Source: Anaeramoeba flamelloides (taxonomy: Eukaryota; Metamonada; Anaeramoebidae). From it: a DNA stretch of 64,000 nt. Under the pieces are notes generated by a model that saw only the letters and a program-made list of their open reading frames with translations, had not been told where the DNA came from and did not search any database. Where the stretch lies: positions 5,332,001 through 5,396,000 of the forward strand of contig JANTQA010000047.1 in NCBI GenBank assembly GCA_027625915.1. The letters run 5' to 3'. A program made the position numbers and the translations under genes. Each line of letters opens with the position of its first letter. Position 1 is the stretch's first letter. This document shows, piece after piece, positions 34,130 to 46,400 of the stretch.

Positions 34130-35050
34130 AACTAACCAACCTAACATGTGTTATCGATCTCCAAAAATACACAATCCAACCATAGGACATTTTTTTTATA
34201 AAAATGTAACAAAGAGCAACACTCAATTTTCCAATTAGAGTGGTTGTGAATTATAATGTTGAAAACAAATTTATGATTTTGAAACTTCACTCTTAGAGAT
34301 CCCGTAGATTTTTTTTTCATTTTTTACTATTTTACAAAGGAGTTATTTTCTTCTCAAGTATCTTATAAAATCCTTACACTGTCAAATAAATAGAGTTAAA
34401 TCTAACTAAAACTTTGTTTAAATCAAATTAAATTGATTAGGTACTTAAAAAAACCAATTTGTATTAAATTATAGAAATTTAACGATTTTGAAATTTCAAA
34501 AAAGAAAGAAGGAATTTTTTAATAAATAAATACCCAAATAAATTTCGTCATTAAATTTTAAAATATGAACTTAAAGAGATTATAGAAAATTTTGATCACT
34601 TATTATGGGTGTGCCCTTCCTATACAAAAGATAGATTGATATTTTTAAATAAATAAAAAGAATTAAATATTAATGAAATAATTTTAAGTCAAGACAACTT
34701 AAAAATATTTTTATTAATTAACAATCGTAGAATCTATGATTTTACACCTAAATTTCTGGAAGTTAATTTAAGTAAAAGGGTAGTTAGAGTGTAATTTACA
34801 ACTTCCTCATCAAGAAAAAAAAGAAAGAAGTAAAATTTTTTCTGAAAATTTGATTTTTTGGAATTAAGAATGTTTTATTAACTTTTTTTTATTATATTTT
34901 TTGACAAGGGGGTTACTCTTGGGATTTTTTTTCTATTATTTAAATTTTTTTCAATTAAAAGAAGGGAAATTTTACTCTGTATCTTTTGGTTTCAAGTCAG
35001 GTATTGGATATCGAGCAAATTTACAGTAAATGTTTAGTCACTTATTAAAA
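34130..35050 (+). repeat. Interspersed repeat R4, copy 2
   Basis: Diverged direct copy of 19060-20640, lacking the TTAA-flanked MITE and interrupted by the LINE tail. Landmarks: CGTAGATTTTTTTTTCATTTT and, near the right end, TTTTGGTTTCAAGTCAGG. Confidence 0.6.
34555..34800 (+). mobile_element. LINE 3' fragment (non-LTR retrotransposon)
   Basis: From about 34567 to 34794 the translated frame reads EIIENFDHLLWVCPSYTKDR, the E-x-x-x-H-LL-x-x-C-P-x-Y-x-x-x-R pattern at the C-terminal end of many LINE reverse-transcriptase polyproteins, then a lysine/asparagine-rich tail ending FLEVNLSKRVVRV. One stop codon interrupts it, and the upstream RT and endonuclease parts are absent, as in 5'-truncated LINE copies. 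The last part is echoed at 50250-50385, and the final TTAGAGTGTAATTTACA at about 56529-56545. Confidence 0.6.
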
Positions 35051-35214
35051 ATAATTTTTATTATATGCTAAAAAAAAATTAAATTCATTTTTTTATTATT
35101 ATCATTGAAGAGGGATAATTTAACCAAATTATCTCTTGTTTACCAATTTTTTTTTTTTTTTTTTACTTTTTTTTTTGATTAGTAAATTATTATATTTTCA
35201 AAAAAAGAACAAAA

Positions 35215-36850
35215 AGTCAAAAAAAAAAACAAAGTTAGCTTTTCCAGAATTTAATAATTCGTAAAAACTAAGATTTTTCTCTAATTTTTGGAATTCTGGA
35301 AAATCACCGTTAGGTTTGTTTCACTTTTTGATATAAAAAGAATTTTTATTTAGTTTTTTTTTTATTTCAAAAAGTAAAAAAATAACTAAAGACCTTGATG
35401 GCACTCTATGACACTTACCCGAGTTATTTATTTCTTGATTTTTTTTTCCAAGATTTAAGGCCGATAAGATTATAGCTCGTGGTTTATCTTTTCTTTACAA
35501 AATGAAAAGAAAAAATGTTATTTTTTTAAACAAATACAAGTAAAACAAAAAGAAAAGAGGCTCAAAAAATAAAAATAAAAAATAAAAAAAAAACGAAATT
35601 TGAAGTATTTTTATGTTAACATAATGTTGAATGGGTTGGTGATTGTTTCTTTTTATGTTGGATATTTCTAGATCAATTAATAAGTAGTGTTAATAAAGAG
35701 ATCTAAATATTTGTATAACAAAAGATGAAATGAAAGAGGTTACATTATAGAAGTGTATATTAATATAGTGATTGGAATAGTTTTTTTCAAAACATGATCA
35801 TGAAAATTTTTTCTACTTTTAGATAACCATACTTATAATAAACACTTCTGATTAATAAAAGATTGTATATTAAAAATTATTTTTTGGGATATTTTACAAT
35901 TGAAGTTGGAAAATCTAATTTTCAAGGTTCTATTAAGATATTTTTTAAATTTAATAGTAAAAAATTATAAAAAAATTTTTTTTACATTTTTTATGTTATA
36001 ATCATTTATTTTAAAGAATATTTTAAAGTTAGTAAATATCCCATAAATGGAAAATGAATTTTTTTCGACTATTAACGAATATTTTATTGATATAAATTGA
36101 AAAAAATATGTTTTTGTTGATTTTTCAGTTGGGTTTTTTTTAATTTTTGAAATAAATTAAAAATTTTTGAAATTTTCCTTTTATTCCAGAAAGTAAAAAA
36201 AAAAATCATCGTACTCTTTTCCAGTGTTCAAAAGAATTGAGTAATTGCAAAGACTTTTCTCTATTCTTCTATGTACTAGAAAGGGTAGGCACTTGAATCC
36301 ACTTGACGGAAACTTTTGTTGGTTTTTTTTTTTAATTTTTGAAATAAACCGAAAATTAACGAAAATTTTGCTTTATTCAGAAAAGTAAAAAAAAACCGCC
36401 AGTGGGTTTTCTTGAGTTTTATGTATATTTGGAAAATCAATAGTTTTTTGTTAGGTTTTTTTGAGTTTTCTGTTTATTTGGAAAAGCAATATATTTTCCT
36501 GAAAAAAAGAAAAAAACCTCAAAAAAACCTAGACCACTTTATAAATAAAACAGAAAACCTCAAGAAAACAGTAATTAACTTTTCCAGAATTGAAAAGAAT
36601 TGAGTAAAAGTTAAGATTATTATCAATTCTTTAAATTGTGGAAAAGATAGGCACTTGGATGCACTTAAAGGTACTCTAGAGACACATTTGTTAAGTTTTC
36701 CAAAATTTAAAAGAATCCAGGAAACTCAAAGATTATATTCAATTCTTTCCAATCCTGGAAAACTTAGGCCACTCTCAATAATTATCTTCAGCGAAATTTT
36801 TTATATACATTTCAGTTTTATTAGATTGGTACAACATTTTCAAAACTATT
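35215..36850. repeat. Inverted-repeat modules (35215-35410 and 36110-36850)
   Basis: Repeated blocks of 'TTCCAGAATT.AAAAGAATTGAGTAA' followed by 'TTTTTGAAATAAA...TTTATTTCAAAAAGTAAAAAAA' hairpins, the same module as 9700-10880 and 50660-50760. In 36400-36600 an inner inverted repeat pairs AGGTTTTTTTGAGTTTTCTG with CAGAAAACCTCAAGAAAA-type sequence. Non-coding. Confidence 0.5.
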
Positions 36851-37128
36851 AGATATTATCAATCAAAGTAAATAACTCCAAGTTGGATTCAACTTGATTT
36901 CATCCTTCAGTTTATTTAGAATTTCAAACCCAACACAGACCCTTTTTTCTCGACTAGAGACTTTTAAAAAGGTGGTTATACGAACAACAATAAAGAGAAT
37001 AACTTTGTGAATTTTAAGTTAAGTAATTTTGATTATATTATGATTAAACTTTATGAGTAATGATGAAAGATTAATGAAAGTCGTAGTTATGTCTTATTTG
37101 GAATTGCAAATTTTATTTTTTTATGCTA

Positions 37129-37289
37129 CTGGTATTTGAATAATAAATGGGATTTTTTTCACTTCATTTTTAATTTCTCTTTTTTAAGAGAACACAGATC
37201 GAGAACCTCTTTTTTTAAGAACTATATTTATAAAAAAAAAATATGGAAAAAGAAGTGAAAATTCTTCACATTTAGAATTCAAATACCAG
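37129..37289. mobile_element. MITE family A, copy 2 (161 bp, young)
   Basis: Flanked by TA on both sides. Tips CTGGTATTTGAAT and ATTCAAATACCAG are perfect inverted repeats. The body is an almost exact reverse complement of 52237-52398, differing at only a few positions. It lies 170 bp upstream of the HDAC start codon and could affect its promoter. Confidence 0.9.
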
Positions 37290-37459
37290 TAGTGAAAATG
37301 AAGAAAAATATTGTTCTATTTATTATCAAACAAAGGCTAAATCAAAAACTGCTTGAAAAAATGTAAAAAAATTCTCAAAAGTCAACTAAATATACAAATC
37401 GATTTTTCGGAAATTAAATTTTATTTTTTATCTTTTTTACTTTTTTTATTACTTTCTCA

Positions 37460-40400
37460 ATGAGCAAAAAGAAAGTTTCTTATTTTTATCACTCTGATGT
37501 AGGAAACTATCACTACTCGAGTGAACACCCCATGAAGCCACATCGAATCAGGATGGCAAATGAATTAATCAAAATCTATGGGCTACACAACAAAATGCAA
37601 ATCTTTAGTCCAAAAATCGAACAATTTGGTGTAAGGGAAATGACCAAATTCCATTCAGACGAGTACATTAAGTTTTTAAAACGTATTACCCCCGAAACCC
37701 AAGATCAGTTCCAAAGGCAAATGAACAGTTTTAATGTTGGTGAAGATTCGCCTGTGTTTGTTGGGTTGTTTGATTTTTGCAAAATATCATCTGCAGGATC
37801 CGTTGAAGGTGCTTCGAAATTGAATTTGGGAAAGTCAGACATTGCAATCAATTGGGCTGGTTTGTCAATTCTTTTCAACTTTTTGGATATAACTTTCTTT
37901 TTTCTTTCATCACAACCAACCACAAAAAAAAAAAAAAAAAAAAAAAACCGTTCCTTTGTAAAAAATTTAAAAAAAGAATTCTTTTTTGATTGAATTTCAC
38001 TTTTTAGTCACCTAAAATATCTCTGTTATCCTCATTTCATTTTTTTTTCATTTAACCTCTTTTTTGAACTCACCAGAAAATAAATATTCAAATATACCAC
38101 CTTGAAACTTTTTTGTAAAGAACAACACAAAAACAAATTTTCTAAAATCTTAAGGACTATCTGAATTTTATGCTCTGTGAGCATTGAAATACAAAGCAGT
38201 AAATAGACTAAGACCTTTAAAATTTAGTGAATTGAGGGAAAGTCAAATATTTCCAATTTTTAGCAATTTAAGATTTTGACTAAAATCATTTTTTGATCCA
38301 AAAACTTTTCGAAAAATCCCAACAAAGCAAGGCAAAAATAAAAAGCTATTTTTTTTGATATTGGGAAAATGTCACTCCACTTTCTTTTCAAATGGGTGGC
38401 TACACTCACCACCAACTCTAACATACTTCAATATAAAGTGGAGTGACATTTTCCTAATATCATTTTGGAAGTCGAAAATTTTGAGTGAAAAATTTTGGAT
38501 TTGGAAAGTAAATTTTTTTTGCCTTCCTCAAAAACAACCTAAATTTTACATTTTAACAAGATCTATTAACTCAACATTCTTTTGAGTTCATAATTCGTGT
38601 TATGGGTATTAAAGTAATAGCCACTGTGAATAAAATTCGAATAATCCTTAAGGCACTTTGTTTTTCGTAATTTCCATTTGGCAGGCTTGAATCAAATTTT
38701 TAATTGCCAAGTATCTAAATCAAAAAAAAAAGAAAATATTTGAACCCAAATACATTAGAGTTTCTCCTTCTTTTCCACTTGTTGATAAAAATCTTAAAAA
38801 AACAATTCAAACCAATTTCTCTTCTTGAAAATTTTCTGTATAATTTGATAATTGTAATGTTTAGTTAGTCTTCATTAATTCCTAAAATTATTTTTTTTGT
38901 TCACCTTCACTCTCATGTGGTCAAAAATATCCATAACCAAAGGAGAAAACTGTGTTTGAAAATAAAAACCGTGCTTTTTTCTTTCTTCTTGTTATTCCAA
39001 TACAAGATCTAATTCAGTATTTAATAGTATACCTAAGGTCAAATCAATTTTGAAGGTAAAACTACACTACACAAGAGTAAAAAGGGAATGTTGTAAAAAA
39101 TAGAGCTTTTACACTTTTAGAGATAACTGAAGAGTTCCATGTAATTACCCACAATTTAGTTATACGGTTATTTTCCAATCAATAAATGAAAATTTTTATT
39201 TCAATTTCCAAAATGAATATTAATTATAACTGCTTACAATCAATTTAACAGAGTAAAAATTTTGTCTTAGAGTTAACTTAGGAAGTTTAATATATTGTCT
39301 AAAAATATCATTTCTCAAGGATGTTGTAAAGATCTTTGGATTTTCTTCATTTCTAAACGATTAGAAAAATATTTTAGAATGTGAACTAAAAATTTTCATT
39401 TTTTAATGGGAAAATAATAATAGTAAATATCATATCCGATTATATTAATAGACTAATAATAATTTTAATCAAAAAATGGTTTGGTAAATACCAATCTTTC
39501 AAATCTAAAAAAAAAATCATTTTTCAAACAAAAGTATTGGTATTTACCAAACTATTTTATATTGAAAATCCCTTTGAGCTCAAAAATCAAAACGGAGGTT
39601 TCGTTTACGATTTCCGAGTTTTGGGTAATTGCATGGAAATCTTTCTTTATCTCGAAAATTGTGAAAAACTCTATTTTTTACAACAAACCATATTTACACT
39701 TGTGTACAAGTTTAAAATAAATTCTGAAAATTAAAGTTAGCCAAAACTACATCTTGGATTTTAGTTATACACCCTTTATAAATTATTTTTTTCAAAGTTA
39801 TGATAATTTTATGTCATTAAGAAAAGATAGCTATTAAACTAATTAAGATTCGAATACCCCGTTTTTCAAAATTACTGAATTTTGAAAAAAAAACACCTAT
39901 TTTTGGGGTATTTTTTTTTTTAAAATAGGCTACAATGAACGAACTTTAAATTGATCATTAAGAAAGAAAAAATACTAAAATTTAAAACGATTTACAGAAA
40001 AAAAACAGGGAAAATACATTAAAACTGAAACATGGTTAAAAACAAAATGGTGATTCAAAACACATAACAGTTTTTTTAATATTGTCTTTTGATCGTAGTT
40101 TTTCTTTGATTTATCTATTATTAAAATTTGTTGAAAAAATTGACTTTTTTTGAGATCTCCAAAACCACTCAAACGATTTCAATCATCAAGGAGATTTAAA
40201 TTGTATTTGTTGATTTGATTAAAAATAACAATAATATAGCGAATTGTTCTTTTTAAAGTTAATTTGTTTCTTCTTTTGATTGATTTTACTTTTCATTTTC
40301 AGGTTCGACTAAGGTTACCAATGAAAATTCGTGTTGAATTTTTTTTGCCTGGTTTTACTTTTTTTCTGGATGGTCAAATCTTTTGAAATTTTTACAATTT

Positions 40401-43400
40401 TAAATTAAATTTGATGTTTTTTTTTTCATTTTTCAATAATTTGCTTTATATTTTAGAAAAATGACAAATTTTATAAAAAATCACAAAATATTAAGACATC
40501 ACTTTTTGCACATTTTTGTTTTTTTTTTTTCGATTTTTTTTTGAAAGGTAATTCATTTGCAAATTGTTTTTTTATTGTAGAAACGATAGCCACTGGGTAA
40601 AAGCGTGTTATTTTAATGTTACTGATAAAGTAAAAATGATTGTAGAGAAATCATTTTGATTTTCAATTGAAATTTTCTTTAGATCTTCAATAGTAGATCA
40701 AAATGAACCTTATTGATTTTCTTAATAGGCACATAAGAATTCGGGGTTTTAAATTTTTAAGAAAATCTATTGATTTAATAGTTTTGTTTTCAGACGTATT
40801 TCAACTATTCTTTGGTGTTTATTATTCTGCTTATTTCTTATTTGATTTACAAAGGTTAATTATATAAAATATTTGATATTGGAAAAAAATGTTGGGCTCC
40901 TTTGACTGAAACAAAGTTTAATTTGTTATTTTTTAACGATATCATGAAGAACTTGCCCTTCAAAGGATCTTTTTCTCTCTTAACCGATTTATTGAAAACA
41001 ATGAAGCTAAAATGTTAAATTGGTTCCTTTTGAAAATAAAAAATGGTTTAAATTTCACCAGATACCAAAAACTACATCTTCCAATAGTCTCTTCCCCCCT
41101 TTTATTCCATGTTTGTTAAGAAATACCCGAAAATGATTAAATATAAAATCCCAAAAATGCTGAGTGTTCTTAACAGTCACTAATTTTGAACAAAACCTCT
41201 AAAATTTTCTTGAATTGGAATAGTTATATAAAAAAATGTTTTTCTTTTTTTTTTTTTCAAAAATTTGTAATTTTCTTTTTTTCTCCTTTTGAAATTCTTT
41301 TTATTAATGGTCTATTTTTTCTATTATATATCAAAGAAAAAAAGAGAACAAATAAAGTTTTTTTTTTTTTTGAAAATGAGATTGGTTTTTTTAATCAAAG
41401 AGAAAAAAAAAAATTGTTTGTATTTAGACATTGTTTTTCAACAAAATAAATGGAATTCAATCCATTTACAAAAATTATCGAAAAAATGAAGGGCTTTTCT
41501 ATTTTACAAATATTTTGTCTTCTTGAATCAAAATATTTGTTTAAAATAAATGTGGTAAATCCTTGTGATACATAGCGATTTTTTGGGATTTATGAAATTA
41601 AAATTGGCAAAAAAAATTTGTTAAACGCTTGTAAAATAACTAAAAATAACGTTTTTAAAGTTAAATTTATTATTAAAACACTTCTTATTTTACCCAAATT
41701 AAAATTGAAAATAAGAAGATCCAAAAATTTTCAAACTTTGCCAAATTACTAGACGACTTCTCAAAATCTTTCCACAACAACTACAGTACTATCTTAATTA
41801 TTTAAGAGATCTAATCTCTTTCTTATCGGTAGTTATAAAAAATTATTTACTGAAAATTTTCCAAATAAAAGGTTTATGTTTTAAAAAAATAAATTGCATA
41901 TCTACTTATTATTTATTTAGGTTTCTTTGGTCATTTAATGTATAATCCTTCTCAAAAAACGAAGCAGGTCTTTTAATTTGAAACACCAGTTTTTGTCGAG
42001 TCTGACAGAGCTATTTTGACATCAGTAAATAAAAAAATTTTCAATTTTTAAGAACCACTTTTTGAGATGAAAATCCTTGAATTATCAAGAGAAAGAATGT
42101 AGTTAATATTGTTTTGAAGTCTCACAAAATTTTCTTTATCAAGATCATTTTGAAAAAAAATTACAATTTTTTGATTTTTCAAAATTCCTGTTGTTAATTT
42201 AATAATGTGAAGATATGAAAAATTAGTTTTAGTTTAAAAAATAAATATCTAAAAACAAATTTTATAAATGAAAAGCACCTGTAAAAACCTTATCTAGTTC
42301 ATTTTTATGATTCTTTAGAGAGTTTAAATATATTTTTAATTTAGTTTTATAAAATGTTTGGAATATAAAATTATACATTTTCCCCAAATTTATCCTTTTA
42401 CTCTTTTGTTTTCTTTTTTAGAAATTGAAAAGTATTTTCCTTTTCAGACTTGATATTTATTATCAAACCAACTAAACCCCTAGAAGTTAAATCAAAATGT
42501 GTAAATCCCAAGAAAAAAATCATGAAAAATAAGAAAAATGTCGTAAATTTAGGATTTTTGAGAATTTTTTGGAAAATTTTTCTCTCCTTGATAGATCAAA
42601 GATCAAAAGAAAGTTGTGAGTAAAGATTGTTCATCAAAACCTGTAATTGACACGTGGCCCTTAAGCACAGTCTAATCGATACAAAACGTGAAGAAAAATC
42701 AACTTAAAAGTTCTTAAATTTACTTCACTAAAAATTGAAATCTCTTTGCATTTTATCCACAAATAACATTGCTGTTTTGAAAAAAAAAAAATTCAAATAC
42801 GCTACAGCTATTTTAAAAAACTATGTACACTAAAAGTTTTAAAAGGTGTTACTCAAATTGTTTGACTTGCTCTTTTAAGCTGTTTGATTGAAAATTTTAA
42901 GTACTTTGAGTAACTCTTTTAAAAACTTTTGTTACTCACTGTTTTTTAAAACAACCAAAAACAAAGATACCTGTTTTTTTTCATCCATGCTTTTCATTTT
43001 TTTATTTCGATTCTTTTTCAAAAAGTAATCTCAAAACTGTTGAAAAGAAGAATAAAGGAATAGAACAGGAAATTAAACACTTTTGAAAACATTTTGATCG
43101 AACTTTACCAAAATTTCAAACCACAATTTTCCTATTACCATTTATTCTTATCCAACTTTTTGTACAAAATTTCAATTTTTCTTTTTTTTTTCTTGATCAA
43201 ATAATAGGTGGCTTACATCATGCCAAAACAGATCAAGCGTCAGGCTTTTGCTATGTTAATGATATTGTCTTAGGAATTTTGGAATTATTAAAATATCATA
43301 ATAGAGTGCTGTATATTGATATTGATATTCACCATGGGGATGGTGTTGAAGAAGCTTTTTACACAACAGATCGAGTAATGACTTGTAGTTTCCATAAATA

Positions 43401-46400
43401 TGGATCTGGATATTTCCCAGGAACAGGTAAGAAATTTCATTACAGACTACTACTTCTATTTTTCTCTTTTTTTTTTTTTTTTTTACTTGACTCAACAATT
43501 TTAAAGATTTATTTATTTGTCAGATATTTGATAATCGGTTTTCCTGTTTCTAATTAATTTTAAATTGTTTTTTTAAAATTTTAAAGATATCCACCAATGT
43601 AAAGAATTAGAATTCTAAACTTTAAATTTTTTACAAAAAATTAACATTTATTTTTTATTTTATTTTATTTGGTGTTCTCTTTATTTTAAACATCAAATGG
43701 GGTCTCTATTTCAAAAAAAATCAATTTTTTTATATTTGGGTTAATTTGATTTTGTAGTTTTTGACAATCGGTGTACTTTTTTTTTCAGGGCTTATTTTTC
43801 AGTATTTGCTTCAAATTGGAAATTAAATTAATTTATCAAAAGTTAGATCCTTATTGAATATGGTTAAATTTTTGAAATTTTTGAACCATATGAAAAATTG
43901 GTTTCTGTGATTTCTGTGATTTCTGTGATTTTCAAAATTCTGAAATTTTAAAGAAAAACAAGATAAAATCCTAATTTATAATTTTAAAAAAAAATTGAAA
44001 AACTTAAAGCATTGGTTTGAGTATAAAAGGAATTTCGTGCCCGAAAAATCATTTTTTGTAAAATTCCAAAATGATAAATCAAAAGAGTAATATCCAAAAA
44101 TCAAAATTAAAGTACATGAAGGATAAAAAAAGGTTAACAATTACAGGTGCCGTTTTTAATAAATTTAATTCTTTCAAAAAACTTTATGATTTTAACAATA
44201 ATAGTAAAGCTTTAGAATATTTAATTGACTTTTATCAAAAAAATAATCCAATCCAACAAAAATTGAAAAGAAAAAGATTTAATGAAAAAAAGAAATCAAA
44301 TTCAAAGAATCATCAAGAACATATATTTTTAAATATTACCTATAACACGAAATATCTTATGATTCCCAAATTAATATTAAATTATTTTCAATTCGCTAAA
44401 GTCAATGAAAAAGTTGCAGAGAAAAACAAACACTACACACAATTTTCTATAGAAAAAAATAATAACAAACAAATCGTACATACAAGTGATTATATTAGAA
44501 ATCAGCAAATACAAAATGAAGACATCTTATTAATAAGTAATCCGTTGTTTTCAAGTATTGGGTATACAGATTATACCGTTTTATTTAGTCTAATTTTGGG
44601 AAAAGAAAAATTAATTAACAAAAATCTTTTTTATAAAATCCAAAAGGAATTTATTTTCCCAATTATAAATAAAATTTGGGAAAAACATCAAAACAAGATT
44701 TCAATAGATGGTTTTTACAATTTAATTGTTGATGGGAGGTTTTCTCGCCCACAGAGAAAAAAAGGACCATCGCGTTATGTAACAGAGGTATGTATTAATG
44801 AAAAAAATTTATTAGTAATTGATTTATTTACACTTTCGATTTTTGAAAAACAACCAAATAAAGGGAATTTAGAAGCACAAGCTTTCTTTAAAATATTAGA
44901 AAAATTCCCTCTGAAACACAAAACAATTAATTCAATTATCTGTGATGAAAATTTGTCACTCATAAAAAAATTAAAAAAAGAGAAACCGAAAATAAAAATA
45001 ATTAATTGTATTGGTCACAATTCTAATTCAATAAAAACGAAGTGGAAGAAAATCTGCAATTCAAGAAAATTATTGACTGAAAAGGAGAAAATCAAAAAAA
45101 ATTATCATAAAAATAAAAAATATTTTTATAAGTTCGAAAACTTAAAAATTTATAGTGATAAAATATCAAAACACTTTAAAATTTGCTGTAAGATGTGTCA
45201 AAATCAAAATGAATTTAAAAAATTATGGTTTAATTTCGCAAATCATTTTCACAATAATCATGAATTATGCTCCAAATTCTTTCTAAATAGTAAATGTTGT
45301 AAGAAAAACTATCAAGTTAAACATTTATTAAATCAAAAAAACTTTATTCTCTGCAAAGAAATTCTTGAAATGATTTGGAAAGGTAATATTTCTAAAAAAA
45401 TTGATAATTATTTAGAAGCAAAACAAACATCTATCATAGAATGTTTCAATTCCACTTTATCCAAATATACACCAAAACAGAAATTTTTCCAATATGAAAC
45501 TTTTGTTGCAAGAACTTATTTATGTGCTTTAGTTTGGAATTACAAACATCTCGATAAAACTAAAACACATTTATTTGAAAAAATTAATAAAAATATCTTA
45601 ACTTCAATCAATTGTATCAACCAATTAATAAAACAATATTAAACAAAAAAATTTTCAAAAGAAAGTTAAATAAAAAAAATGTTCTTTTTTCGGGCACGAA
45701 TTTTTTTTTTAATGCGACCACTGCTTTAAGAATATTTTTAAATATCAGAATAATATACAAAAGTGATTTTAGAATCTATGTATGGTACAATATCCTAAAT
45801 GAATTACCGTCTACCTCAAAGAAGTATAAAATTGAAGTATTTTGTTATTGAAGATAAAACATATTTAGTTTTTTAAATGGTTCAAGTGTCTCTAAAAATT
45901 CTCTGAGTAAGATAGTAATAAAAGTTAATCTGATATATTAAAAATGATAAATGTATTAGTAAAAAACCTCAAAGAATTTTTTGAAAAAAATCTGCATTTT
46001 GAGACAAATTTAAAGGTTGAATTATCAATTTTCAGATTTCAAAATCGTAAAATATCTTTTTTTAAATTTGTGTCGAAATGTAGATAAGTTGCGAAAAAAT
46101 TTAATTTTTTTAAAAAATTAAAATAATTTAACTTTGGGGTTATTTTGACAAATTATTTTTATATATTGTAAATATATTGAAAATACAACTAGACTTTATT
46201 GAAAAAGGAAACTAAAATAATTAATCCTTCTTATTATATGCGAAAATTATTGAGTTAGATCTTGAAATTAAAAAATTGAAAAAAATAGTTACTTTTTTGA
46301 GGTTCTAAATATAAATTATTACATACCAGAATACTGTATTTTTGGTTTCTATTTTTAAATTTAGAAAAGGAGTTAAAAAAAAATTTACAAAATGAAAATT

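Larger units (their letters stand above)
32200..37459. other. Intergenic repeats upstream of the HDAC gene
   Basis: No gene recognised over 5.3 kb. Contains a TA/GATATA microsatellite (33922-33970), repeat R4 copy 2 (34130-35050) holding a LINE tail (34555-34800), inverted-repeat modules (35215-35410, 36110-36850) and a young MITE A (37129-37289), whose right end is only 170 bp before the HDAC start codon. 32200-33920 is plain AT-rich DNA in which nothing definable was seen. Confidence 0.6.
37860..43207 (+). other. HDAC intron 1 (5.3 kb)
   Basis: Starts GTTTGT and ends AATAATAG. It contains a 105-bp palindrome (38357-38461), a repeat shared with 140-235 (38965-39065), a hairpin (39479-39552), a partial R2 copy (40040-40376), an inverted MITE F end (40795-40915) and R1 copy 3 (40920-41900). 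No other gene seen. 41900-43200 shows nothing definable. Confidence 0.7.

Noticed and set aside
37840-37993. Continuation of HDAC exon 1 frame past NWAG
   Set aside because: This is intron read-through into a poly-A stretch; the class I family requires GGLHHAK next, found at 43208 in phase.
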